NCBI GenBank assembly: GCA_963750195.1
Contig: CAVVPS010000008.1
Span: 1-64,000 of the forward strand
Length of the DNA stretch: 64,000 nt
Direction: 5' to 3'
Source of the DNA: AP-15 sp963750195
Lineage (GTDB): Bacteria; Pseudomonadota; Alphaproteobacteria; ATCC43930; CGMCC-115725
Part shown: positions 16,892 through 25,674 of the stretch, in pieces
Layout of the letters: the number at the start of each line of letters is the position of its first letter
How positions within the stretch are numbered: the stretch's first letter is position 1
Notes under the pieces: generated by a model
Seen by the model: the letters and a program-made list of their open reading frames with translations, nothing else
Databases searched by the model: none
Told to the model about the DNA's origin: nothing
Made by a program: the position numbers and the translations under genes

Positions 16892-18169
16892 ATGAGGATC
16901 GGGATACTCGGTGGAGGACTGGTGGGCCTGGTGGTCGGCAGCCGCTGCACGGCACATCAATGCGAAATTCTCGAACTCGAAGGGAAGGTTGGCGGTCACT
17001 GCCAAAGCCTCGTCGTCGACGGATACACCTTCGATCTTGGCGGCCCCCACATTCTGTTTTCAAGCAACAAGGAAATCCTTGCTCTTCTCCACCGGCAGCT
17101 CGGCGACAACATCGCCCAACGTCGCCGTAACAATAAGATTTGGTACGACGGACGATATGTTAAATATCCGTTCGAAAATGGGCTTTACGATCTAGTCCCG
17201 GAAGATCGTTTCGAATGTCTGTACTACTATCTGAAAAATGATTACCCGCAGCCGACCAATTTTAAAGAATGGATCTACCACGTTTTTGGCAAGGGTATCG
17301 CTGAGAAGTACCTAATCCCTTACAATGAAAAGATATGGAACGTGCCGGCGGAAGAGATGGCCTTTGATTGGGTCGAGGGGCGGGTGCCGCGCCCGCCGAT
17401 CGCCGATGTCGTCAAGTCGGCGGTCGGCGTGGAGACCGAGGGCTATACCCATCAATTGAATTTTGGTTACCCCAAGACCGGCGGTATCGAGGCGGTGCCG
17501 CGTTCGTTCGCCAAGGATTGTCCCAACATCACCTTGAATTATCGGGTACGAAAGGTGTGTCGCGACGGCCGAAAATGGCAGGTCAGCGACGGTCGCGCGA
17601 TCAAGAGCTACGACAAGATCGTCTCCACCATCCCGATCGAGGATCTCATCGACGCGCTGCCCGAGGTCCCGGAGCAGGTGCGGCGGTGCGTGCGCGGACT
17701 GCGTTACAACTCGCTGGTGACGGTCATGATCGGCGCGGCCTCAACCGCGCCGCTGCCCTACACCGCGCTTTACGTGCCGGACATGCGCTTCCCGTTTCAT
17801 CGGCTGTCGTTTCCGCTCAATTTCACCGAGGAGGGAGCGCCTCCCGGTCATATGGCGATTACCGCGGAGATCACCACCAACCCGGGCGATGGCGTTCACG
17901 AAGCGAGCGATGCTGAGATCAGCCGGCGTGTTGTGGACGGGATTGTGGAGATGGGGCTGATTGATCCGGGCGATGTGCGTTTCTGCAAGGTGCATCGCAC
18001 CAAGCACGCCTATGTCGTCCGCAGCTTCGATTATCGCCAGAACCTTACCACGGCGCTCGACTACCTGAACGGTCTGGGGGTCGTCAGCGTCGGACGCAAC
18101 GCAGAATTTGAATACATCAACATGGACGAGGCGGTGCGCCGCGCTCTCGCCGCAGTGGAAGCCCTGTAG
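16892..18169 (+). CDS. FAD-dependent oxidoreductase, UDP-galactopyranose mutase/protoporphyrinogen oxidase-like
   Basis: A 425-residue flavoprotein. The N-terminus MRIGILGGGLVGLVVGSRC is the dinucleotide-binding loop, followed by ELEGKVGGHCQSLVVDGYTFDLGGPHIL, the family pattern that positions FAD. The middle contains IPYNEKIWNVPAEEMAFDWV, found in glycan-cluster members of the UDP-galactopyranose mutase/amine oxidase superfamily. The end (VVSVGRNAEFEYINMDEAVRRAL) closes the FAD site. It likely changes the redox or ring state of a sugar nucleotide or lipid-linked sugar, but the true mutase motif is not complete, so the exact reaction is open. The methyltransferase gene begins 11 bases after its stop, which suggests an operon. 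Confidence 0.75.
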   Translation: MRIGILGGGLVGLVVGSRCTAHQCEILELEGKVGGHCQSLVVDGYTFDLGGPHILFSSNKEILALLHRQLGDNIAQRRRNNKIWYDGRYVKYPFENGLYDLVPEDRFECLYYYLKNDYPQPTNFKEWIYHVFGKGIAEKYLIPYNEKIWNVPAEEMAFDWVEGRVPRPPIADVVKSAVGVETEGYTHQLNFGYPKTGGIEAVPRSFAKDCPNITLNYRVRKVCRDGRKWQVSDGRAIKSYDKIVSTIPIEDLIDALPEVPEQVRRCVRGLRYNSLVTVMIGAASTAPLPYTALYVPDMRFPFHRLSFPLNFTEEGAPPGHMAITAEITTNPGDGVHEASDAEISRRVVDGIVEMGLIDPGDVRFCKVHRTKHAYVVRSFDYRQNLTTALDYLNGLGVVSVGRNAEFEYINMDEAVRRALAAVEAL

Positions 18170-18180
18170 AGGGTGAAAAG

Positions 18181-18954
18181 ATGTTCGACCTTGCCGCGAA
18201 TTATTATGCCTTTGATGACCTCAACTACACCGTAATCGACATCCTGAAACGGCTGCGCCCCTCTCTGCCCGATGCGCCGGCGCTGCTCGACATCGGCTGT
18301 GGCCGCGGACAGCTCGCGAGCGCGGCCCGAGGTTTGAGCTATCGGGTGACCGGCGTCGAATCCCATCCCGCCGCATTGGCCGTCGCACAAGACAGGGTGG
18401 ACAAGCTCTTGCCCGTGGATCTCACCGATCAAAACAGTATCGCAGCGGCGCTGGACGGCCAAAATTTTGATATCATTCTTTTTGCCGACGTCTTAGAACA
18501 TACGCTCGATCCCTTATCTGTGTTGCTGTTTTACCTACGTTTCCTAAAGCCCGAGGGGAGAATAGTGGTCTCTCTGCCCAATATTGCTTGCTGGGATCGA
18601 CGACTGGCACTGCTCTTCGGGCATTTCGACTATACGGATTCCGGGATAATGGACCGCACCCATCTGAGATTCTTCACCTTCCGCACGGCGCAAACGTTGC
18701 TCAGGGAAGCCGGTTTGGCCATATGCCTGGTTAGACACGCACCTGGCATCACACGCGCCTTTCTGCCTTTTATAAAGCAATTCTTCTTCAAGAGTAGCTC
18801 TGGCCCTCTGGACCCGGGCGAGATCCTGAACTCCCCTTCCTATCGCTTGTATGAGCGCTGGGTGCTCCCCGCCGAAACATCGGTCACCGGGCTGTGGCGA
18901 GGATTGCTGTCGTTTCGAATTGTGCTCGTCGGGGCAGTTCGCGAGATCAGCTGA
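18181..18954 (+). CDS. Class I SAM-dependent methyltransferase
   Basis: A 257-residue protein with motif I LLDIGCGRGQLASAA near residues 38-52, acidic residue at the end of the next strand (VESHPAALAVAQ), and the DIILFADVLEHTLDP segment that follows motif II. This is the Methyltransf_23-like arrangement common in polysaccharide and O-antigen clusters, with a long C-terminal part containing basic and hydrophobic residues. Target likely a sugar or lipid-linked glycan. It follows the FAD oxidoreductase by 11 bases and converges on the next glycosyltransferase with an eight-base 3' overlap. Confidence 0.8.
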   Translation: MFDLAANYYAFDDLNYTVIDILKRLRPSLPDAPALLDIGCGRGQLASAARGLSYRVTGVESHPAALAVAQDRVDKLLPVDLTDQNSIAAALDGQNFDIILFADVLEHTLDPLSVLLFYLRFLKPEGRIVVSLPNIACWDRRLALLFGHFDYTDSGIMDRTHLRFFTFRTAQTLLREAGLAICLVRHAPGITRAFLPFIKQFFFKSSSGPLDPGEILNSPSYRLYERWVLPAETSVTGLWRGLLSFRIVLVGAVREIS

Positions 18955-19669
18955 AGCGAGCTCGAAGGATCCGCTTGGCGGTCCAGTATGCGCTCCGCAT
19001 CGGCTGCATCGTGCTCTGCCCAATTCGCTCGCGATAAGGGATGAATATGCTTTTGACCTTGTAGTCCTTGCGCACGGTTCGCAAAATCAAATCTACAGGC
19101 AATGCCGGACCAGTCGCATCGCAGCCCAAATCCGCTATGAGTCCGCTACGGTAGGCGCGCATCCCGCTGTGCAGATCAGTAAGACGGTGGGCGAACAATG
19201 CCGACGCGATCAGGGCGAAGCCCCAATTGGCCAAGTAATTAATCCACGGCATCGCCGCCGGTCTACATTCGAGGCGCGAACCGTCGACGAGGTCGTAACC
19301 CTGGTCTAAAACCATCCGGGCCATCGGTTCGATGAAGTCGACCGGATAGGTGTCGTCGCAATCCATCGTCACCGCAACCGGCCGCGTGTAGGAGCGCAGA
19401 GCTAGGTCCATCGCCCGCCCGTAGCCTTGCGGTGGAAACTGCCTGATCACTGTGGCCCCGAGGGCGGCGGCGATCTCGGGCGTGGCGTCTCGGCTCGAAT
19501 CGATGATGACGATTTCAGCGGCCGGCAACAGCCTCTGAATATCGCCGATCACTTTGCCGACCGCCTTTTCCTCGTTCATCGTGATCATCACGATGGAGAT
19601 GTCGGCACCGGGTGTGCCCGGCGCCGGCGCCGGGGCGGCACGGGCAGAGGACGCAACGTCTTCAATCAT
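18947..19669 (-). CDS. Family 2 glycosyltransferase (dolichol-phosphate mannosyltransferase-like)
   Basis: The 240-residue protein starts at ATG 19669, which overlaps the preceding stop codon (ATGA). After a 24-residue Ala/Pro arm come ISIVMITMNEEKAVGKVIG, VIIDSSRDATPEIA and MDCDDTYPVDFIEPM, the nucleotide-sugar and metal sites of the GT-A fold. The C-terminus (IFIPYRERIGQSTMQPMRSA) is the acceptor-side part. It has no membrane helices. The neighbouring flippase-like protein suggests transfer of a sugar to a lipid carrier and movement of the product, as in DPM1-type systems. Specific sugar unknown. Confidence 0.85.
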   Translation of the reverse strand: MIEDVASSARAAPAPAPGTPGADISIVMITMNEEKAVGKVIGDIQRLLPAAEIVIIDSSRDATPEIAAALGATVIRQFPPQGYGRAMDLALRSYTRPVAVTMDCDDTYPVDFIEPMARMVLDQGYDLVDGSRLECRPAAMPWINYLANWGFALIASALFAHRLTDLHSGMRAYRSGLIADLGCDATGPALPVDLILRTVRKDYKVKSIFIPYRERIGQSTMQPMRSAYWTAKRILRARFS

Positions 19670-20772
19670 AGCCGCAGCTCTTGGTTCGATGCACGACCGC
19701 CTGTCTGGTCGGGAACACGATCGGGAATTATCGAACTGTCCGCGAAGCTCATCCGATCGCCTTGCGCGCGCCCCGGGTCGTCTGATCGCGCAATGTCCCA
19801 ATCGGCGAGCCAGATCAGGCCGCCGGGCAAGCCGACGATGATGAGGCACAGTCCTAACAACACCGAGGTCGCCAGCGCCGCCTCGGCGGGGATCCCGAAG
19901 GAAGCAAGCGCGACCACCAGCACCACTTCGCGCACTCCCCAACCGGCCAAGGATACCGGCAGCAACTGGATCAAGGAGACCGGGGGCACGATCATGACCC
20001 AGCTTTCCAGAGAAAGGCGGCTGCCGACAGCATCGCCAACAAGCTTGAAGCCGAGGATGGTGAACCCAATCGTGAAGACGGAGAGGCCGAGAACGGCGCC
20101 GCAACGTCGGGGATGCGTAAACAGACGCCGGCTTGCCCGCGACAGCTCCGCCAGCGGGGCAATCGCCCGGTGACGCAACATGCGGCGCGGCAGTTGATCG
20201 AGCAACACAAGCCCGAGCAGGCCGAATAGAGCGGCGGCGAACACCGCCACGACGCCGTCGCGCTGCCGCGCGTCCGGCAGCACTTGCAACAGGGTCGGCA
20301 AACTCGCCGCGTAAAGGGCGACCAGCACCATATATCCGCAGGCGCGGTCGAGCAGAATACTCCTGACCGCCGCCCCCAAGCCGATGCCAAGCTTACGGCA
20401 ACGCCAAGCCCGAACGGCGTCGCCGCCGATACCGGTTGGCAGGACCTGGTTGAAGAACAGCCCGACAAGGACGATCTTGAGCAACGCGCCGGACCCCGGC
20501 GAAGGCGCCTCGGCCGACAGGATGATGTGCCAGCGGAACCCGGTGACCAGGCTCCCCGCCAACAGTGCGACGAGCGCCGCCGCCAGCAGCGGCAGGGAGG
20601 CATGGCCCATGATCTGCGCTGCCCGGCTCAAATCCACCCGCGCCGCCAAAGCCCACAACAACCCGGCCGTGGCAAGGAGCCGAAGGCTCGTGATCAGGAA
20701 TTTACGGATGGGGCTAACCTGGTTGCCGGCTGGGCCGTGGCGATAGATGCGGGCTTGGCCGGACCCTGTCAA
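19666..20772 (-). CDS. LPG-synthase-type multi-helix membrane protein (YbhN/AglD family)
   Basis: A 368-residue integral membrane protein with about eight hydrophobic segments. Diagnostic blocks are LLAGSLVTGFRWHIIL, VLVGLFFNQVLPTGIGGDAVRAW, and SLIQLLPVSLAGWGVREVVLV, which belong to the lysylphosphatidylglycerol synthase transmembrane (UPF0104) family, without the catalytic aminoacyl domain. Such proteins are thought to move or modify lipid-linked products. The only in-frame upstream start is TTG 20772, with no good ribosome site, so the true start is uncertain; the first helix begins near residue 24. It is followed in overlap by the GT2 gene, a common pairing. Confidence 0.8.
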   Translation of the reverse strand: MTGSGQARIYRHGPAGNQVSPIRKFLITSLRLLATAGLLWALAARVDLSRAAQIMGHASLPLLAAALVALLAGSLVTGFRWHIILSAEAPSPGSGALLKIVLVGLFFNQVLPTGIGGDAVRAWRCRKLGIGLGAAVRSILLDRACGYMVLVALYAASLPTLLQVLPDARQRDGVVAVFAAALFGLLGLVLLDQLPRRMLRHRAIAPLAELSRASRRLFTHPRRCGAVLGLSVFTIGFTILGFKLVGDAVGSRLSLESWVMIVPPVSLIQLLPVSLAGWGVREVVLVVALASFGIPAEAALATSVLLGLCLIIVGLPGGLIWLADWDIARSDDPGRAQGDRMSFADSSIIPDRVPDQTGGRASNQELRL

Positions 20773-20779
20773 GACTTGT

Positions 20780-20925
20780 GGGGTCCGCCGGCCCGGGGCG
20801 CACGAAGAGAGGAGATTCGACTTTCTGGCGTTCCATCTCGATGCGGCTGATCTGAACCTCCGGCAGGGGCGCGAAGCCCGTCAAGCCACGTATCCGCAGC
20901 ATTGCCCTGAATCTCTAAAACTGTG
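20780..20925 (-). pseudogene. Stub of a glycosyltransferase C-terminus
   Basis: In the minus-strand frame ending near 20780 the residues MLRIRGLTGFAPLPEVQISR then IEMERQK resemble the C-terminus of the intact GT2 gene at 21185 (MLLMHGVAGFAPLP, then EIGRVEIEPRK). The two stretches are about 60 percent alike and are separated by about 280 bases. It is best read as the remains of a second copy of that gene whose body has been lost. Confidence 0.55.
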
Positions 20926-21184
20926 ATTAACATTCAATTCGCCCGCTGCCGATCGCCGTGACCAACCTCCAGCCGGGCGATGAAATGAAACGACCGCTCG
21001 AATACCCAGTTGCCCGGAAACGGATATAGTCCAAACCGACCCGATACTCCGACATTTTGAAACCGAGTACGCCAAACGCCTAGCGTCATTGCCCGCTTGA
21101 CCAGTAGTTATACGGCAGGATAGCTCCATGTGGTGCATTGCATACCCAGTCCATAATAAACATCCCAAGGCTCGGTATGCAGAT
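20926..21184. other. Non-coding spacer between glycosyltransferase and its stub
   Basis: About 260 bases, more AT-rich than the flanks. No reading frame of note and no toxin or transposase remnant was seen here, unlike at the three other gene-stub loci in the window. Confidence 0.4.
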
Positions 21185-22504
21185 TTAGACCATCACACCG
21201 CTGGCTTTGCGGGGTTCGATTTCGACGCGGCCAATCTCCACGGTGGCGTCACGCCGATCAGGTAGTGGGGCGAAGCCCGCCACGCCATGCATCAGCAGCA
21301 TCGCCGTGAAGATCTGAAACGCCGCGATAATCATAAACAAACCGAATACGGCCCGATGATTGGCCGCCGTTTCGTGCGGCAGCATCGCATAGCCGGCGCC
21401 GACGAATTTTGCGACGAAATTGCCTGTCAGCCACAGTCCCCCGATGAACATCACAAGCGACGAGAGAGCCGTTCGCGTGTATGAAAACGCTTGCAGCCAG
21501 CGGCTCCGGTGCCGCCCGAGAAGGTCGTACAGCGAGCGCGCCACGCCGCCCAGCAGGCATGCCTGAAGCCCCACTACCGAGACGGTCAGCGCCAGCACCA
21601 TTGCGTTCAAAGAGAGAGTGACCCTCCCGATCGCGATCGGTCCGCCGATCAGCGCGAGCATCAGCCCAAGGCCCACGGCAAGCAGCACCAGGCCGGGCTT
21701 GATCAGGAAGAAGTCGGCGCCGCCAACCAGCATCGCCTTTAGATTGGTCCAGCCGGCCGCCCAAGGAGAAAGCCATCCCGCGCGCCGATGATGACTTACA
21801 CGGTCAGGGCGGTCGCGCAGGTAATTTACCGGCGTCTCGGCCGTTCGCAGGCCCAGACGCACCGCCTTAATCAGCATCTCCGAGGCATATTCCCATCCCT
21901 GGGACTGCAGCCGCATCGCGCGCAGCGCCGCCAGCGTCGCGCCGCGCATCCCGCAATGGATATCGGAAAAATGGGTGCCGTAAATCAGATTCAGAATCGC
22001 GCCCGTTAGGGGTGTGCCGAAGTACCGATGCAGCGCCGGCATCGCGCCGGGTTCGATAGCGCCGGCAAAGCGCGATCCCATGATGAACTCGCAGCCTTGC
22101 TCAAACTTTTCGACAAATCCGCTCAGTTCGCGGAAATCATAGGTGCAATCGGCGTCGCCCATCAGCACATACCGGCCGCGCACGAAGGGAATCGCGTCGA
22201 TATAGGCCCGTCCGAGCCCGCGCCTGGGCGTCCTAAGCACGCGTGCGCCCCTGGCAAGAGCGATGTCCCCGGTGCGATCGCTCGAGCTGTCGACAATAAT
22301 GATTTCGGCGGCGATCCTCGCCTTGTCGATTCCCACGCGGCACCAGTCGAGAAATTCCCCAACCACGGCCGCTTCGTCCATTGCGGGGATCACCACTGAA
22401 AGAAGCGGTTCAGAGGCCGCTTCGCCCGCCGGCACGCGCAAGACAATCTGATTGTCGTACGGAACTCGGATTTCACGCATGCCCGGAACTTTTGAAACAT
22501 CCAT
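21185..22504 (-). CDS. Family 2 glycosyltransferase with C-terminal membrane domain
   Basis: A 439-residue GT-A fold enzyme. From ATG 22504 (GGGGGG upstream) the residues VVIPAMDEAAVVGEFLDW, IIIVDSSSDRTGDIALARG, GDADCTYDFRELSG and IHCGMRGATLAALRAM follow in the order seen in DPM/GtrB-like transferases. The second half contains four membrane segments separated by short basic loops (from about residue 255), so the protein loads a sugar onto a polyprenyl phosphate. The tail GFAPLPDRRDATVEIGRVEIEPRK is copied in a stub downstream. It overlaps nothing and follows a methyltransferase with a 31-base gap, on the same strand as the membrane GT39 gene. Confidence 0.85.
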   Translation of the reverse strand: MDVSKVPGMREIRVPYDNQIVLRVPAGEAASEPLLSVVIPAMDEAAVVGEFLDWCRVGIDKARIAAEIIIVDSSSDRTGDIALARGARVLRTPRRGLGRAYIDAIPFVRGRYVLMGDADCTYDFRELSGFVEKFEQGCEFIMGSRFAGAIEPGAMPALHRYFGTPLTGAILNLIYGTHFSDIHCGMRGATLAALRAMRLQSQGWEYASEMLIKAVRLGLRTAETPVNYLRDRPDRVSHHRRAGWLSPWAAGWTNLKAMLVGGADFFLIKPGLVLLAVGLGLMLALIGGPIAIGRVTLSLNAMVLALTVSVVGLQACLLGGVARSLYDLLGRHRSRWLQAFSYTRTALSSLVMFIGGLWLTGNFVAKFVGAGYAMLPHETAANHRAVFGLFMIIAAFQIFTAMLLMHGVAGFAPLPDRRDATVEIGRVEIEPRKASGVMV

Positions 22505-22535
22505 TGTGCTTGCCCCCCGCCGGAATAGCCGCGCT

Positions 22536-23180
22536 TCAGCGCCACTCTTCACTTGCCGTCGGCCCACCGGTCGCCTGTTTGCGACAAATCGCGAACGTAT
22601 TCAGGCCGGCTTTATGTTTGAACAACTTGATATCCTTCGGCCGAAAACCGCTTCTGACGAGCAAGGGCCATAAATCGGAGGGGTCATAGTACATCTTGTG
22701 ATCGTTCATTTCGGCCTCCGGTGCAACCCCGAGACGGAAAGCAGCGAGTTCCAGAAACCATTTCCCACGCCACGTCGGCACATTGATTAGAGCCACGCCG
22801 TCCCCCGCGCAGATGCGGGCGAGATGCGACAGGGTATCGAGCGGTTCGAAAAGATGCTCGATAACGGAATTGCAGATCACGACATCCTGCGATCCATCCT
22901 CGATCGGCGCCAATGAATCCGGCAATCGGCCCTCGAGCGCCGTGATCTTTGGGTCCTTCTTGAGATCCTCCGCTATCGCCAAATCCGCCAACGCCAGTGA
23001 CCGCACCTGGGGCAGCAGCGTGCGCGCGAAGTGGGCGTTATAGCCGCAGCCGATATCGGCGACCCGCAATTGACGGAAATCGCGCACCGCCGCCCTGATC
23101 TGACGACTCGAAAGCCAAAGCCCGAAGCGATCGACGAAGGTCGGCGAATAGCCAAATCCGAACGGTCGGGTGCGGTTCAT
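22536..23180 (-). CDS. Class I SAM-dependent methyltransferase
   Basis: A 214-residue protein (start ATG 23180; an alternative TTG at 23204 would overlap the preceding stop). Motif I is VADIGCGYNAHFARTLL, with the acidic LALADLAIAEDLKKD segment after it and DVVICNSVIEHLFEPLDTL, which resembles the methyltransferases that act on lipid or sugar acceptors. The Asp/Gly pattern is complete. It lies between the GT39-like protein (gap 20 bases) and the GT2 protein, so it is probably an operon member that modifies the same glycan. Acceptor unknown. Confidence 0.8.
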   Translation of the reverse strand: MNRTRPFGFGYSPTFVDRFGLWLSSRQIRAAVRDFRQLRVADIGCGYNAHFARTLLPQVRSLALADLAIAEDLKKDPKITALEGRLPDSLAPIEDGSQDVVICNSVIEHLFEPLDTLSHLARICAGDGVALINVPTWRGKWFLELAAFRLGVAPEAEMNDHKMYYDPSDLWPLLVRSGFRPKDIKLFKHKAGLNTFAICRKQATGGPTASEEWR

Positions 23181-23200
23181 TGCTTCGCCGCTGCTGATGC

Positions 23201-24862
23201 TCAATTGCCGGTGTTATTGCGGACCGAATTTCTTGCCGAACCGTCAGCGCGGATCGCCAGAGGTGCCAACACGCCGTCGGACTCGGCGGTCTTCCGCGAA
23301 AAGAGATAAAAAGCGCGGCCGGGAAACATTTTCCTGAGTTCGCTCATGCGACCCGGGATATCCAGTGCGTAGATAACATCCTGGTCCCCAATGGCGATGC
23401 CGTTTCTGGTGAGGTCCTTAGGCTTAAAGGGCAGATATGCGCCGCCGCCCGAATGCACGATAACCACCGCATTGTGTAGCATTTGCGCAGCTACTTGATC
23501 GTACATGTTCATGCGTGCGTTCACCACGTCTCGAAAAAAAAACGCAAAAGCGATTGTCACTGCTATGCAAGTCGCGAAATGGGCACTCAAAAGTGTGCCG
23601 GCGAACACAGCCCGTTTCGGCTCGCTTTTATTTCCTAGCACCGGCGCCAGCACCGAGACGATGGTCAACACAAAAAATGGATATCCGATCAAGTACATTC
23701 GCGGCCCGTACCGGTTACCGCCTAAGCCGACATATAGCAGATAGGCCACGACGACCCAGGGAAAGATAAAATCCATAAGGCAAAGTTGCCGCGTTCGATA
23801 TTTCCAAATAAAAGCGGCAATATACCCGATCACCAGCATCCAAGAAGTCCAGCGCGCTAGGTCGGCCATATTGAAGACCGCAAAGGACAATTGCATTAAC
23901 GGCGTGGTCTGTTCGCCATTTTCATAGCTCGGATAAAGACCCAGCTTGAACTTTGGATAGCCCCAGGTGGTTACCGGGGTCAATGCCGAGCCGGTGATGG
24001 CGAGCTGGGACAGCAGCAGGACGGCAAGAAACGGGAGGCCGGCCGCGATGATACACGGCGCGAGTCCGTAATGCCGGTGGCGGGCGACGCGCAGAAACTG
24101 GATCGCAAAGGGAATGGCGAACACGATCGCGTCGTAACTGCGGATGAGTCCGACCATCCCCAGCGCTGCTCCGGCACAGAGCGCGTTCGAAACATTCGGG
24201 CCGTCCAAGAATTCCAGCATCGCCCAGGAAAAAAGGATGCCCATTGTCGCACTCGGAGCCGCGCTGAAATACGAAGCGGCGTTGAACAGGAAGAAAGGCG
24301 AAATGCCGACCAGCGAAACTGCCAAAATTCCTCCGAGAGGTCCGTACTGCCGCCGGCCAAGTTTCCATACTGCGAAAAGCAGCACGGCTCCGACGATAGG
24401 ACAGGCCAGCCAGAAAGGCAGATATAACAATCGGCTGGCGACGAGAATAATCGGCCAACCCGGAGGGTATTCGCTGACCCATTTGCCGTCTTTTTCGAAA
24501 ACATGGAGAAACGAGAAGAATTCATGGTGCGGCGGAAGCGGGTTCCACAGCCGCCCGGCAAGGAAAGTTTCTGCCTCGTAGATATATCCGTACTCATCGG
24601 CGGAGTTGGGAAAGGCTCTAAGCACCCAGACGAGTACAAGGCTTGCCGCGAATGAAGCCCCGATAATGAGGAACGCGGCGGTTTGTCCCCTGACGGCCAG
24701 AATCTGAAGCCATGAGAGGAACCGCGACTTCGTGTCCGGGTCACGCATCCGGAGCACAGCTGCACCCGTCCAACAGAGCGCAATCCCCCAGATCACCAGC
24801 AGCGCTGCATTCCGCCAGAAATGTACTCCGGCATTCGCCATATGAACGACCAAATCAGCCAT
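23201..24862 (-). CDS. GT39/ArnT-like membrane glycosyltransferase (tentative)
   Basis: A 553-residue membrane protein with eleven or more hydrophobic segments. Its first large periplasmic loop contains RAFPNSADEYGYIYEAETFLAG, in which the acidic pair DE is typical of polyprenyl-phosphate-sugar-dependent transferases of the GT-C fold. The large second loop has VSEYPPGWPIILV. The C-terminal soluble part ends with SELRKMFPGRAFYLFSR. The start at 24862 has GTGGAAGA upstream. These enzymes add sugars from polyprenyl carriers on the periplasmic side. It is the first gene of the minus-strand operon 24862-21185. Confidence 0.65.
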   Translation of the reverse strand: MADLVVHMANAGVHFWRNAALLVIWGIALCWTGAAVLRMRDPDTKSRFLSWLQILAVRGQTAAFLIIGASFAASLVLVWVLRAFPNSADEYGYIYEAETFLAGRLWNPLPPHHEFFSFLHVFEKDGKWVSEYPPGWPIILVASRLLYLPFWLACPIVGAVLLFAVWKLGRRQYGPLGGILAVSLVGISPFFLFNAASYFSAAPSATMGILFSWAMLEFLDGPNVSNALCAGAALGMVGLIRSYDAIVFAIPFAIQFLRVARHRHYGLAPCIIAAGLPFLAVLLLSQLAITGSALTPVTTWGYPKFKLGLYPSYENGEQTTPLMQLSFAVFNMADLARWTSWMLVIGYIAAFIWKYRTRQLCLMDFIFPWVVVAYLLYVGLGGNRYGPRMYLIGYPFFVLTIVSVLAPVLGNKSEPKRAVFAGTLLSAHFATCIAVTIAFAFFFRDVVNARMNMYDQVAAQMLHNAVVIVHSGGGAYLPFKPKDLTRNGIAIGDQDVIYALDIPGRMSELRKMFPGRAFYLFSRKTAESDGVLAPLAIRADGSARNSVRNNTGN

Positions 24863-25674
24863 TCTTCCACCGGCATTCCTTAGATTACCAATAAAGATAA
24901 CACTCCCCTGCGACGCGGAAGCCAAAAGGCTTGAAACGCTATGTTTGGTTCAACATCCACCATCTCATCACTAGAAAGTAGTACGCTTATTGCCTTCGAG
25001 TACAATATAGTAACGCATCTTGAAGCAAAGCGGAACCGACTTGATGCGGCGGCGAGCTTTCGCCACAGACGAGAGATTGCGATATTAGCAGTTCTCTTGA
25101 TATTTTCGCATGTCGTGTGACGCGTTGGACAGTAGAAGCGTTGGGCAGTATACGTGACGGATCGTGGATCGAGATACGATTTGGCAATTATTTGCATCGT
25201 CGGTAGTGCGCCATGCCGGCGGCGAGCCGCCATGCCGCCCGGTTGCGGATTGCGAATTGCGACGCGGGCAACCTATGCGCCGAGGGCCGGTTCGGCTCTT
25301 CCCTGGGCGCCGTGAGTTCCGGCCGGGATCTCCAGGGCCGCGTTTGTATTACGTTGCCGAGCCGTCGGTGGGGAGTTGCTAGAGCTGCGCTGTTCCCCCA
25401 GCGCGATCCGCAAACGGCCGCTGTTGGCCTGTTCGATGCTTGCCCTGGTGGCGGCGACCGGTCGCGGCCGCCTGAAATTCCGGGAATTTGGGAGGGGTCG
25501 GTGACGGAACGCTCCGCTCAGTACGATCTCGCCATGCCGGGCTCGCTTGCAACCCGCGTAGCGGTGCGGATGCTCACGATGAGCGCGATCGATGCGCTCG
25601 GTCGTGATCTCCCGACTTCCTTCATCGTCACGGACCGTCCACGGGCTCGATGCCCGATGGTGTGCTGTCCGCGG
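24863..25674. other. AT-rich spacer with possible methyltransferase remnant
   Basis: About 810 bases. The part 24890-25160 is clearly AT-richer than the window average and has no gene. Around 25500-25640 a plus-strand reading gives QYDLAMPGSLATRVAVRM, which I recall as the N-terminus of a SAM methyltransferase family; the rest of such a gene is absent, so if real it is a short relic. Confidence 0.3.
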
